From Ficedula albicollis (lineage: Eukaryota; Chordata; Aves; Passeriformes; Muscicapidae), in contig NC_021684.1 in the NCBI RefSeq assembly GCF_000247815.1, forward strand, positions 7,017,814-7,081,813: 64,000 bases of DNA, read 5' to 3'. The notes beneath the pieces are model-generated. The model made no database searches. It saw nothing but the letters and a program-made list of their open reading frames with translations, and was not told the DNA's origin. The position numbers were made by a program, and so were the translations under genes. Position 1 is the first letter of the stretch. Each line of letters opens with the position of its first letter. Below are positions 20,016 to 64,000 of this stretch, piece after piece.

Positions 20016-21699
20016 CTGGAAAAGCAAAGGGAAAAGCTGCTGGGTCTGTGGGATGGGAAGGCACGACAGGGACAGGGGCAGGCAGTGCTGCACGGGAAAG
20101 CCAGGCCTGTGAGCCTGCCTGTGACACCCACCCAGGATGCCCTTAGGAAGAAGTTCCCCTGCAGAAAGGCAAGATGGACAGATGCAATAGCTCCCACAGT
20201 GACCCAGAACTCCCAGGACACACACAAGTGACACAGATCCCAGGGCTCAAGGGAGGGCACAGCAACCAGTCTGCCCACAGCCCTCCCAGGGACACCCTGG
20301 CATAGGGGTGTGCCCCTCTGGCAGCATTGGGTAGAACAACCTGCAAAGGGACAGCTTGACAGCCCTAAAATATCATGGAGGGGGAAAGAGCCGGGGATGT
20401 CACCTGGCATAGGGATGCTGGGCTGGGCAGAGAGAGCCAAGGCCGGCTCCAAGCCGAGCCCCCGACCCACGCAGCGGCATCAGGGGTGCTGACAGATCCC
20501 AAACTCCAGCCAAGAGCATTGCCAAAAGCAGCCAGCCATGAGCCCACAGTGCCCACAGCACCCAGTGCTCACAGTATTTTAATCTCCATCCCATAGCCAT
20601 GGAGCCCACACCCCTGCTGCTGCCCCCAGGGCTGTCCGTGGTACCAGGGCTGGAGCGGGGACTCGCCACTGGCTTCACCCTCATGCAGTATCACACAGGG
20701 CTCTGGCAGTCGCGGTGCTTCAGACTCTGTTCTCTCACCACCGCCCCTTCCTTCCCTGTATACTAAATTCAGAGATTTCAGTAAAAGTAAGAGCCAGGTT
20801 TGCTGACTCCCTCTGCAGAAAGCACGGAGGCGCAGGGGAATCAAAGGCTTTTGCAGCAGGCAGGCCTTGTTTTGGCAGAAGATGCAGTCCCCTCCAAGAT
20901 TGGTTGTCTTTTCCCAAATCACGGGAGAGATTTGTTTCCCATTTGAAGCTGACTGCTGAAATCCCACAGGCTGGCATTTCAGGGGCCGTGGGAGAAGGAG
21001 ACCCCTTGGCAGTCCAGAAGCCTCAGGCTGCTCTGAAAGAGGAAGCTGCTGATGCTGTGGCAGGACCACAGCCTCTTCCACAGTGCTTATGGGGGCACAG
21101 AGGGTGGGAGGGGGATGCCAGAGAGTGCTGGTTCCCCTGCAGTTACCTGCAGCCTGTACTGAGGCTACTCTCCCTGAGCAGGAGGATGGCCCCACGCTGC
21201 TTCCAGACAGGTGATGATGGTGCTGGAGGAGCCCTCCAGCAAGCAGCCAGAGCTGGCAGTGATGCCCAGGGGGATGTGGGCAGCAGTGTGGCACAGAGCG
21301 TAATGGGGTGAGGTGGGGTGACATGCAGACCTCCTCCTCCTCTTCCTCCATGCCCCTAAGTGCCTGTTCTCAGGTGCTGCCTGCTGCTGCTGAGTCCCCA
21401 TCTGTCTCAGGGTATCTCCTACCTGACCTCCCAGTGTGAAGGACTTTGGAGATGAAAGAAGGGTCCCTGCCTTATTTCAGGAATAAAAGCTTCTAAGGGA
21501 CCCAGGGTTTCCTCAAGCAGGAAAGAGGCCATGGGCACATGGATTATTGATGGAGCCCATCAGCTGAGCCTGGCACAGGGGTCCGGTGGCCCTGGGAACC
21601 CGGGTCCCTGTGGTCCAGGCCTTTTGGGGCAGCTAACAGGACCCACCAGATGAAAGGCACCTTCAGGCCAAGCTCGTCTGAAGGACAAACATCATTCAC
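20016..21699. other. Non-coding, probably first GRM2 intron
   Basis: No coding exon or RNA gene recognised. Minus-strand ORFs near 20.6-21.35 kb are Ser/Gly/Glu-rich with no domain. The interval lies between the GRM2 start exon and the CpG island. Confidence 0.5.
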
Positions 21700-22020
21700 C
21701 CGGCAGCGAGCCACGACGGACAGTGAGCAGGGCTGCCGCCATTCCCGCAGCTGCTCAGCTCGACTGCTTTAGTGCTGGGGGGATGACAGCCCGCGGGAAC
21801 CTCTGGAGAACATCTGGGGAAGTGAAGCACAGGGTAGGGCAAAGCCCAGTCCAGCCCGACGGCCACGGCAGGGCGGGAAGCTCCTGCCAGCTGCGGGCAG
21901 CCTCTCCTGCCGGACGCACTGCGAGTGGGGTAGGTGAGAAGGGGCCGTGACTCCTCCGTGCCCGGAGCGCTCCCCAGCCCCTGCCAGGAGCCCTGACCCC
22001 TCCGACAGCAGCATCCCCGG

Positions 22021-22232
22021 GGGCGGGTGACACCTGGGGCGGGTGCGACAGCGGCAGGGCTGCGGGGGCGCAGGGACAGCGTCACCTCCCGCGGAGGTCC
22101 CAGAGGTCCCACCGCCACCGAGCTGTGGGCGGGTGACGCCTGGGGCGGGTGCGACAGCGGCAGGGCTGCGGGGGCGCAGGGACAGCGTCACCTCCCGCGG
22201 AGGTCCCAGAGGTCCCACCGCCACCGAGCTGT
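22021..22232. repeat. 106-bp tandem duplication in the CpG island
   Basis: 22021-22126 is repeated at 22127-22232 with a single visible difference (CACCTGG versus CGCCTGG). Each copy carries two GGGCGGGTG motifs. It may be a real GC-rich VNTR or an assembly duplication near the poly-C block. Confidence 0.93.
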
Positions 22233-22511
22233 GCCAGGAGCCCCAGCCCTCCCCTGCTGCCAATCCCGGTGCACCGAGGGGCCGAGGCGCCTCCCCGGGG
22301 CGCTCCCCCGGCGCCCCCGCGGCCACCCTATCTCCCGTCCCGAACGCCTCCGAGATCCGGTTGCCCGGCACACTCACAGCCCCTCAAAGCCCCGGCTCGG
22401 ACAGCCGGACCGGAGACCCGGGGGAACAGCAGCGGCGGGGCTCTGTCCGGTGCCGACCCCGCTTTGCTGCCCGGTGCTGGCGGGCAGCCCCGGCCGGGAG
22501 CGGCGGCGGCG

Positions 22512-24199
<1,688 letters not shown>

Positions 24200-24287
24200 G
24201 GCCCGACTGCCCCCCGCTCGCTCCGGCACCGGCTGAGCCGGGCAAGGCACTGCCGGGGCTGTGGCAAAACCGGGGCAGATGGCCGGG

Positions 24288-24545
24288 TCCAGGCAAGGCA
24301 CGGGCAGAACACGGGCAGAACACGGGCAGAAACGGTAGAACACAGGCAGGACACAGCAAGATCCAGGCAAGGGATGGCCAGACTGAGCCAGAGCACGGAC
24401 AGGACGCAAGCAGGACACGGCCAGAAAAGGCAGGACACAGGGAAGGCCAGGCAGGACACAGGAAAGGCATGGCTAGATGCAAGCAAGGAACGGGCAGGTG
24501 CAGGCTGGGCAGAGGCAGGACACAGCTGGAGCAGGCAGGACGTGC
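24288..24545. repeat. Degenerate short-unit minisatellite
   Basis: Roughly 10-12-bp units near GGGCAGAACAC / AGGCAGGACAC, well ordered at the left end and decaying to the right. It is purine-rich on the plus strand. No coding content. Confidence 0.7.
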
Positions 24546-26369
24546 TCTGCACCCTGGCACGGCTCAGCACCTGCTCCCCTGGCCTCAGAGCCCCCAGCTC
24601 ATTCCCAGCCCAGTGAGAGGGCTCCCAGCCCCAGATCAAGATCCACAGCCACAAACTGGTGCCCCAGGGTTTGTTCCCCCCTTGGCTGGCATGCCCCCTG
24701 CTCCCCAAGTCCTTGGGAGGAGTTCAGGCACCCAGCATTACCCCACTGCCCACCTGCACCCCACGCAGCCCCAGCACTCACCGGCAGCCCAAGCGCCAAT
24801 CTTGGAAGGCTTTGGACCACACAAAAAAACGGAGGCACTGGCAGGGTTGTGTTCCAGATATCCATCAAGTGCTCAAACTCTTCCTAGAGCCATTCAGCTG
24901 CCCAGGATCCAGCAGTGTTGCATCCCCAGAGCTCCATCACTCAGAGAAAAGAACGGGACAGGGGATGACACAGGGGACAAGGGTGCTTCTGGGGCACTGC
25001 CCTGAGTGACCACCACACCTCTGTGTGCCTCAGTCTCCCCTCTGCCAGCTGCTGCACTTGCAGGCTGCGGGTTAAGGGCACTGCAGTGAGTCAGATGCCT
25101 GCTGCTGGACTGCCTTCCCCCAGGTTTGGGGAGGGATAACTCAGAACGTCGGTGGCAAGGTCCCTCCTGGAGTCCCACAGCAGCAGGACTCCAGCCCCCA
25201 CCAGCCCCTCTCCTTTCAGGACTGTTAGCACAGAGTGGGACACTGGGGAGAGGAGGGTGCCTGGCTGGTGGACCTCGCCACTATGGGCTGGGGATAGAGC
25301 TGAGGAGGACTGGAGTGCGTTGTGCCAAGGGATGCTAGCACTGCCGTGGTCCCACTTTCCCCCAGCAGGTGGGTCCTGGCTCCAGCCTCGCACACACCTC
25401 GGCACTGGCTGCATCACCCCGGATGCAAAGTGATGGCAAAGCCCCCTGGTGCCCAGCTTCAGTGGGGTTAGGGGACAAGCACCGTCAGTGCCCACTGCCT
25501 GGCTGCAACGCCCCAGGAGCGTCAGCCAAGCATAAATATTTCAGGGGGCTTGGCAGTTTTGTAATAACCAGCAACAAAGATAAACACCAGGAAGAGCAAT
25601 ATTTTTCCATGTGGGCTGGAGGAGTTTAATATTTTATCACTCAGAGCACAAAATATTTATGAATAATCTCATGTCAATCACTGGCTGAGGACTAATCATG
25701 ACCTTTCCAAGCCAGAGAGGACACATTCCTACCATGGAGAAACAGGCAAACCTCCCCTGCCCCTGGCACATCCACCCCAAGTCCCAGTTTTGGGTTGCCA
25801 TGTTTGACCACCAGGAGACAATCCCTGGGCTGCTGGAGGCACCAAGGGCACTCAGCGGGTGCTCTGGCACCTGGCATTGCCCCGTGGCACCACGGCCATG
25901 ATGTCCAAGCTGCTCCCTTGTCCCAAGCTGAGAGACAAGGAACTGGGAGCAGCACAGGCAGCCCTCCCAGCCTGCATTTCAAGCAGCAGGACAGACAGAT
26001 GGGATGTCAGGAAGGCATGGCGCAGGCAGTCTGGTGTCCCCTGCCACACAAGGAGGCCCAGAAGCAGCTTTATACCAGTTTTACTCTCCACAGGTACCCA
26101 GGAGGAGTGAGGATGCCACCTCCCTCCAGCTCTGCCCAGCTCAGCATGGCAGCTGGGACCCTTCCTTCCCCTCTTCCCCTGCAGCTTGCACAAGCTGGGG
26201 ACAGACCTGGGCTGCCCAGGCAGGGAGAAAGCCTGAGAAGCAGAGATGCACAGCCCCTGGGCAGCTCTTTGGCTCAGTGAGAGCTGTGGGGGCAGCTCCC
26301 ATCCACATCCCCACCATGGGGCAGGACGGCACAATCAGCCAAAGGACAAGTCAGCAACGCACCAGCCAC
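24546..26369. other. Intergenic DNA between GRM2 promoter and TEX264 3' end
   Basis: No gene recognised. Most is GC-rich, but 25500-25720 is a sharp AT-rich island with homeodomain-like and A/T-box motifs and an 11-bp inverted repeat (25531-25541 against 25651-25661). Confidence 0.5.
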
Positions 26370-26389
26370 CAGTGAGGAAAAGCATCCAC

Positions 26390-26395
26390 TTTATT
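26390..26395 (-). terminator. TEX264 AATAAA poly(A) signal
   Basis: TTTATT on the plus strand, 512 bp beyond the TEX264 stop (26909-26907). It gives a 3'UTR of roughly 530 nt ending near 26370. It is the first canonical signal I find after the stop. Confidence 0.75.
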
Positions 26396-26906
26396 ACAGA
26401 CCCCAAAGCGCCCGTGGCAGTGCCAGGAGGACCACATTTACACAGGATGTTTCCATTGTTCAGCAAGGGGAAGAAGAGGAGGGGAACAAACCCAACTGAC
26501 CCAACTCATGGCTCTTTGGTGCTAGAAAACGTGGTGGTGCAGCAGAGAGAAGCTGTGGGTGAGAGGGGCACCAGCAGAGATGAGGGGGAAAATCTCTGAC
26601 ATCCACCACCACCCCCCAAACACCTGCAAGGAATCTGCAACGTGCCTGGACACACAAACGGCAAATGCATTTCACTGTCCCCCCAGCCTGAACCTAACCC
26701 TGCGCCACCAAGCACCACAGAAATCCTCCCCCTCCCACCTCCCAGCACCCCCAAAAACCATCAAACACCCTTTCTGCAAAGAGGGAGAGCAGGTCCTGGG
26801 GGGAATCAGCAACCAAAATCTCTTGGCCGGAGAGGAAGGAGGTGGGAAAGGCAACTGGTTCCCAGTAACTCACTCCCAGCGGGAGGTGAGGCAGCCAGGT
26901 CTCTCT

Positions 26907-58575
<31,669 letters not shown>

Positions 58576-60306
58576 CTGAGTGACGGGGACAGACAGACAG
58601 TGTAAGAAGAAGAGAGAGGCTTGAAACTGGCCAAAACCTCAACTTGCTGAGCTTGGAGGCAGGAGACAACCATAAACCAGTAAAAACAATGGCGCAGCAT
58701 GACCAGGCACACCAAAGCAGGTGCCTGGGCCTAAATCATCTACACTCCTTAAACGCACAGCCCTCGGGGAAGGTGCTGCTCCTCTCCTTGGAGAGACTTG
58801 CAGAGAGGAGAGCTAAACCCTTGTCACAGGTGACAGTCATTGCAGGAAGTGTCTCTCCTGATCCTGCATCAGACACATTTCTGTCAACAACTAGTTACTG
58901 CCATCCCCTTCTGCAGGACATCCCTGCAGCTCGGGGAGGGGGCTTAGAGACGGCATTACAGTTTTCTCAGTTTGCCTCCAACCCACCCCACCCCTGAGGA
59001 AGTCCCCTGGCAGCCATGTGCACATGCCACCAACCACCATGGGCCACTGGCATTAAGCTGGAGAGAAATTCAGAGGCTACCAGATCCTTCCAAAGTAGGC
59101 ACACTCAGTATGGCAGTTTTGGGGTGGGGAAACTGAGGCAGGTAAGACCTGCATGCAGTCACCCAGCTGTTTATAGTAACACAAAAAAACACATATTAAT
59201 TTCTATCCTGAAGCCCAACAACATACGAAACTTAAAACATGCTCTCTTTACAGATTTGAGGATGCTTCCCATTAAGACAGGGGATGCAGGGCTCTCAGAC
59301 CAGCAAGGGAGGTGCTCAAAGCCCTGCCACCAGCACAGTGATGGCCCACGGGACTCCAGCCATCTCCATACCAAAGCTGACCCAGGCCACAACTTTCATT
59401 TCTAGTTTACAACAGAATCCCACCACTTCAGTTCAAGCTTATCCTCAGCCCTAGGCAGGAACGTGGGAGGGGGCTGGACAACCCAGCCATTTTCCCTGAT
59501 ATAATGTAAGGGCACAAAGGTGTCACAAAACTCTCACAGGGTGATGTGAAGCAGAGAGAGGATGCACCAAGGCCAGTGTTTTATCGGTTCCCATCCCCAT
59601 GCCACGCCACAAGGGGATCTGTGCTCCCTGATGTCATCCCTAACTTTGCTGTAGTGAAGCTCACCAAAGCTTCCTCCTGCAGTGCAACCACTCTATCCCC
59701 ACTCCTTGCCCTGCCTTTCCCTTAAACACCTTTTGATGTTGCACAGCAGGACCATTCCAGAAGGGGAACACAAGCAGATGTGAATAGAAAAAAGAAAGCA
59801 GCCTGTGGAGCAGCATCCATCAGGCTGGGACACGGCTCGTGGCTCACTCTTGCCCTCCTGCGCTGCAAGAGGGAGCTGCAGACAGGGCTGTGCCCAGCAT
59901 CCATCACTGCTCCGGGCAGGAAAGGAGAAGCAGATCCACCCCAAAGACAGCAAGAGGCAGCCGTAAATGGCATCCCTGGGAAAAGAGCCAGATGAAACAA
60001 GGAGATACAGAAATCTAGATTAAATTCCTTTGAACACTGAATCTCCATTTATGTCCTGAGCAAAGAGAGTCCAATCCCAGCCCCGGAGCAATTGTCGGAA
60101 GGAGCAGAGCTGCTGGAATGGGCAACAATGCTAGGCCAGGCATGCTTGCTTCCTCCCTTCTCCTTTTACCTTTTCTTTTCACAGCATGTAGTCCCACAGA
60201 CATCTTTCCAATGGCAGCAACAAGGCAGATGGGAGAGGGAAAGAGGGAAAGGGAAAAGGAAAGGGAAGACTCCACTTAAAATCAGCTTTTCCCTAAAGAT
60301 TTGTCT

Positions 60307-61318
60307 TTTTCAGTAGACAGGTGCTGATCAAAGCCTCTGGTCCCCCAAGCATCCTGACAAAGAAGTTCTGGAAATTATTACTTAACCTATCAATCAGCTT
60401 TGCCAGTTGGAACAAAACCCATTTATGCGTTCACAGAGTATTTTGGCCTTACCCACCCAACACCTGGGCACAGGCCTGTGGCTGAGCACACGGACTGGAC
60501 TGCAGGCAAAAGGCCCTGGCTTGTGTCTGCAGCTATATGTGAGCAGGAGCTTGGCTGGAGCTAAGCACCAACCCACCCATCACATCCAGTCCTTGCTGAG
60601 GAGTTACTTTTGTTCCTGCCAGAGGTGGGAAAACAAGGGAGAAGTCCTCCGGGCTGCTAAATATTAAATAAAATGGAAAACAAACAAACAAACAAACAAA
60701 CAAACAAGAAGTTGAAATTAATATTAATCTTGTCCATTAAAACACATAAAACGTTGCTGGCAGGGTTTTGGCAGCACTCGGGGAGCATCCTTGTGTGAGG
60801 GAAAGAGGGAAAGAGGGAAAGGGAAAAGGAAAGATTTTCAGTAGACAGGTGCTGATCAAAGCCTCTGGTCCCCCAAGCATCCTGACAAAGAAGTTCTGGA
60901 AATTATTACTTAACCTATCAATCAGCTTTGCCAGTTGGAACAAAACCCATTTATGCGTTCACAGAGTATTTTGGCCTTACCCACCCAACACCTGGGCACA
61001 GGCCTGTGGCTGAGCACACGGACTGGACTGCAGGCAAAAGGCCCTGGCTTGTGTCTGCAGCTATATGTGAGCAGGAGCTTGGCTGGAGCTAAGCACCAAC
61101 CCACCCATCACATCCAGTCCTTGCTGAGGAGTTACTTTTGTTCCTGCCAGAGGTGGGAAAACAAGGGAGAAGTCCTCCGGGCTGCTAAATATTAAATAAA
61201 ATGGAAAACAAACAAACAAACAAACAAGAAGTTGAAATTAATATTAATCTTGTCCATTAAAACACATAAAACGTTGCTGGCAGGGTTTTGGCAGCACTCG
61301 GGGAGCATCCTTGTGTGA
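60307..61318. repeat. Recent tandem duplication of about 490 bp
   Basis: 60307-60798 recurs at 60835-61318, offset 528 bp, apparently identical except for a shorter CAAA microsatellite in the second copy (two units fewer, offset then 520). Both copies are preceded by the same GGGAAAGAGGGAAAGGG purine tract (60233-60270 and 60799-60833). Copy 2 lacks about 45 bp found between the tract and copy 1. Identical 86-codon ORFs in both copies reflect duplication, not genes. Confidence 0.95.
60677..60707. repeat. CAAA microsatellite
   Basis: Tandem CAAA units after AATAAAATGG; the matching shorter array is at 61205-61228 in the second duplicate. Confidence 0.9.
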
Positions 61319-64000
61319 ATGTTGGGAGCGTCAGGAGTCAGCAGGGAGCCCAGAGATGCTGGCAGCAGTGGCTGCCCTGAGGCCTGGCATGACCCTGAGG
61401 CAGCACACACGCTCCAGGCCATGGGGCTACCCCAGCCCCACTCCCAGCCAAGAGCAGCATGCAGCTGCTGCTCTCCAGCTCAGCAATCCCATCCTTTCTC
61501 CTAGCCAGAGCTTCCTCTGACCATGAGTCCACCAGCACAGTAATTGCCACATGGCACTTGCTGGCCACCAGCCCCTTCCTGTCCCAGTGCCAGGGGCACC
61601 AAACCCCCAGGAGCCATGGCTGGGGATGGCTGTCTGGCCAGAGCTCTACAGTACTCCTCCCGTGACACAGCAGGATGTAGCCAGCACCTTCTGCTGCCTG
61701 ATGACAAAAGGTCTATTTTTAGAGACAAGTCAACATCCGTGGCAAGTGGCCAGCTCTGGGCGGGCCAGCTCTGCCAAAGGGTGCTCCACCGAAGTCAGGA
61801 GAGCACTGAGAATGAGGGGGAAGAGGAGGAAATTTCTTCCTCTCAGGGGAAAGGCAGCCTGGGTGACCAGTCCCACCCTGTGGAACCTCCAGGAATGAGG
61901 AGCCAGCAGTGCACACCATCTCCCATGCCATCATGGCTCAGTGGATATGAGCAGACAGGGAACCCCATGGGACACTGAGGTGCTCTGCACCTGAGCCAGC
62001 ACGTAAGGTATGAGCACTGCAGTCTCCAGCCAAGAGACCAAGCCACAGCTGGCCCTTTCTTCACCTGCCCAGAGGCAAGAGAACCACCTGCCCAAACACA
62101 TTCTCACTCCCAAGCACCCTGGCTGGCCTGACCTGCCTGTTGGTGAGATGAGGATCTCTGTGGGGACCCCTTCAGGAGCCACAGATCAGCCCATGGAAAG
62201 TCCCACCAGCACTCCAGCTGCTCCAGCAGACCAGGTCTGACACTGTGCTCATGGATGGCAGGTGAGGGAGGCTCCTGTCACTATGCAGAGCTGCAGGCAC
62301 TGCAGCTATATCCTGCACAGCCCCTCTGTGCCCCAGGCACCACAATGGCTACGGAGACAGGAGGCTCAGGCCAATGTCCCCTGCTCAATGTCATGAGCAA
62401 AGGCAGCTGTCCCAGACAAGAGCAAGGTCCGTGGGGCTGCCTGCCAAGCCTTGGAGGGCAGGTTAGACTCTTGCCACAAAGAGGAATAGTTGGCTTCCAA
62501 AACCCTGGATGACCACCAGAGACAAGGCCTGCGGCCCCACTGCCTTCTCCAGCCACAGTGCGAAGGCAGAAATGCAGCAGGTGCAGGAATAGGAAAAAAA
62601 AAGACAAGACCTGGAAGGGGAGGCAGTTTGATGGTCCATTGACAGCTCAAATTTTCAGGGCCAGGTCAAAGTTACTCCTTCCCAGCCTCACCTGGTGCTA
62701 CCAGGGAAGGCATTCCCTGTGCCAGCCAGGGCAGGAATTACATCATACACCATTATCAGTATTTGTGGACCTCAGCAGTACAGGCTCTGCAAACAAAGAG
62801 CCAAGGCAGAACACCCTTGATACAATGTTAGTTGAAAGGGCAACCACAGGCACATGCACATCACATCCCTGGAGCAAGACAGCACTGGAAATAGACACCG
62901 AGTCCTTCTCACAGCATTGACTGCCTGTTCTGTGCCTGGAGACCATGGCAAAGCAAGCAGCAGCATCAGAATTCTCAGCTCCGGGTGAGGCCCTCAACAC
63001 AAGGATACAAATTAGTGGCGGTGAAATGGCCACACTGACTACACAGGCACCATGACTCCTCTCCAAACATGACACTTCCTCCAGACAAAAATGTCTCAAG
63101 CATGCCTAGTCAAACCCTGCCTCTGCCCAGCTCATCCTAAGGAGAGAAGTCATCCTTGCCATCACCCTTCCCAGGCCAAGAAGATGCACCACAGTGTCTT
63201 CTCTGCCTCTCGTGATCCAGGTAAATCAGGGCATCACAGGATACAAGGACACAAGGTGGCTGAACACACCAGGCTCCTCTGTGCACAGTCAAGCTCAGTG
63301 CTTTCTCATCTCCAGTATCTTTCTGTCACAGCTCACTCAGCACTATGTTTTCATGGGCAAGTTCTTCCCTCAAAGCAGGTCTAATCCTCAGGAGAACCAT
63401 CTTGCAAGCAACAAAATAAGGTTTCTAAAACAGGACCAAACACCCCCAGAGCAGAAGCACTGGGTGAGAGCTATCAGCACAAGCACTGTGTCCTGCACCA
63501 GCCTCCAACAAACGAGCCCAAGCACACGTGCACAGCTGCTGGCCACTCTTTTGTCCCTCCTCCCCACGGATTCCTCCACGGTCACACTAGCTCCAGCAGA
63601 ATTACTTGGGAGACAGGCTGTCTGCCCCAGACAAATGCCCACATGCCATTATTTGGAAACCCCAGAGTCATTCAGCATCAGCAGCCAGGTTCCACCCCCC
63701 CAGCAAGTTCTGATGCACTTTTGTTTGTTCCCTGCCCTTAACTGTTCCCATGGAGTGCTGGGCTCTGGCTAGCAGGCATCACGCAGTGTGCCTTCTGCTC
63801 ACCTCTCAGCCCAAGGAGCATCATGGAGCAACTGTTTCATCAGACAGGAGCCCTCAGAACGCAGCACCTGAGGTTTCAGAAAGAACTCTCAGGGGATGGA
63901 AGACCTACAGGGAAGCTCAGAAACACATCAGAGCTCTAGAAACAAGAGAAGGAGTATGCATGAGAACAGACAGAGCTTTCGAGAAGAGACCATCTGCTTT

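Larger units (their letters stand above)
58576..64000 (-). other. Upstream TEX264 intron/5' flank
   Basis: I searched the minus strand for TEX264 N-terminal exons (hydrophobic helix, VAYKFHMG-like and SISPKLRS-like motifs) and saw none. The upstream exons are presumably beyond the window. Apart from the tandem duplication at 60.3-61.3 kb, nothing is recognised. Confidence 0.5.

Noticed and set aside
20569..21351. 260-codon minus-strand ORF upstream of GRM2
   Set aside because: Low-complexity composition, no domain, and it lies in the presumed first GRM2 intron.
60407..61195. Two identical 86-codon ORFs as a duplicated small gene
   Set aside because: They lie in a tandem DNA duplication with no domain or splice signals. 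Identity reflects the recent duplication.

Overview
The window looks like bird nuclear DNA. It holds spliced vertebrate genes with canonical GT-AG introns, GC-rich promoters with many CpGs, and a clear CR1 LINE 3' end at about 40.2-40.8 kb. The gene content matches the gene-dense region orthologous to human 3p21. No bacterial, viral or CRISPR features were found, and I did not find a novel biological system. The most unusual structures are a very homogeneous 42-bp minisatellite and a set of homopolymer and gap artefacts that damage two gene models.

Layout. 1-298 (minus): start of a hyaluronidase, best read as HYAL3. 1485-2759 (minus): NAA80, the actin N-terminal acetyltransferase, interrupted by two poly-C blocks. 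2.8-5.8 kb: low-complexity minisatellite DNA with a 59-N gap, a CpG-rich block and an unassigned stretch. 6.1-9.7 kb (plus): RRP9 (U3-55K), 14 coding exons readable, exon 1 lost in poly-C. 9.7-13.5 kb: 3' flanks of two convergent genes, with a poly-C block and a 42-bp x 42 minisatellite. 13501-19853 (minus): GRM2, complete in five coding exons, about 869 codons. 21.7-24.3 kb: CpG island with a 106-bp tandem duplication and a 1685-bp poly-C block. 26907-58575 (minus): the last three coding exons of TEX264, separated by introns of about 6.8 and 24 kb. 58.6-64 kb: probably the next TEX264 intron, with a roughly 0.5-kb tandem duplication.

The genes do not form a pathway. NAA80 acetylates actin, HYAL3 belongs to the hyaluronidase family, RRP9 is a U3 snoRNP protein for rRNA processing, GRM2 is a Gi/o-coupled glutamate receptor, and TEX264 is an ER-phagy receptor. 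HYAL3-NAA80 and RRP9-GRM2-TEX264 are each known local clusters in mammals. Here they adjoin across a sequence gap at 4.2 kb, so that junction deserves checking.

Seven uninterrupted C runs (112-1685 bp, 4230 bp in total, all C on the plus strand) are almost certainly not genomic. In NAA80, removing 140 bp (one poly-C run plus one copy of a duplicated flank) restores a continuous reading frame.
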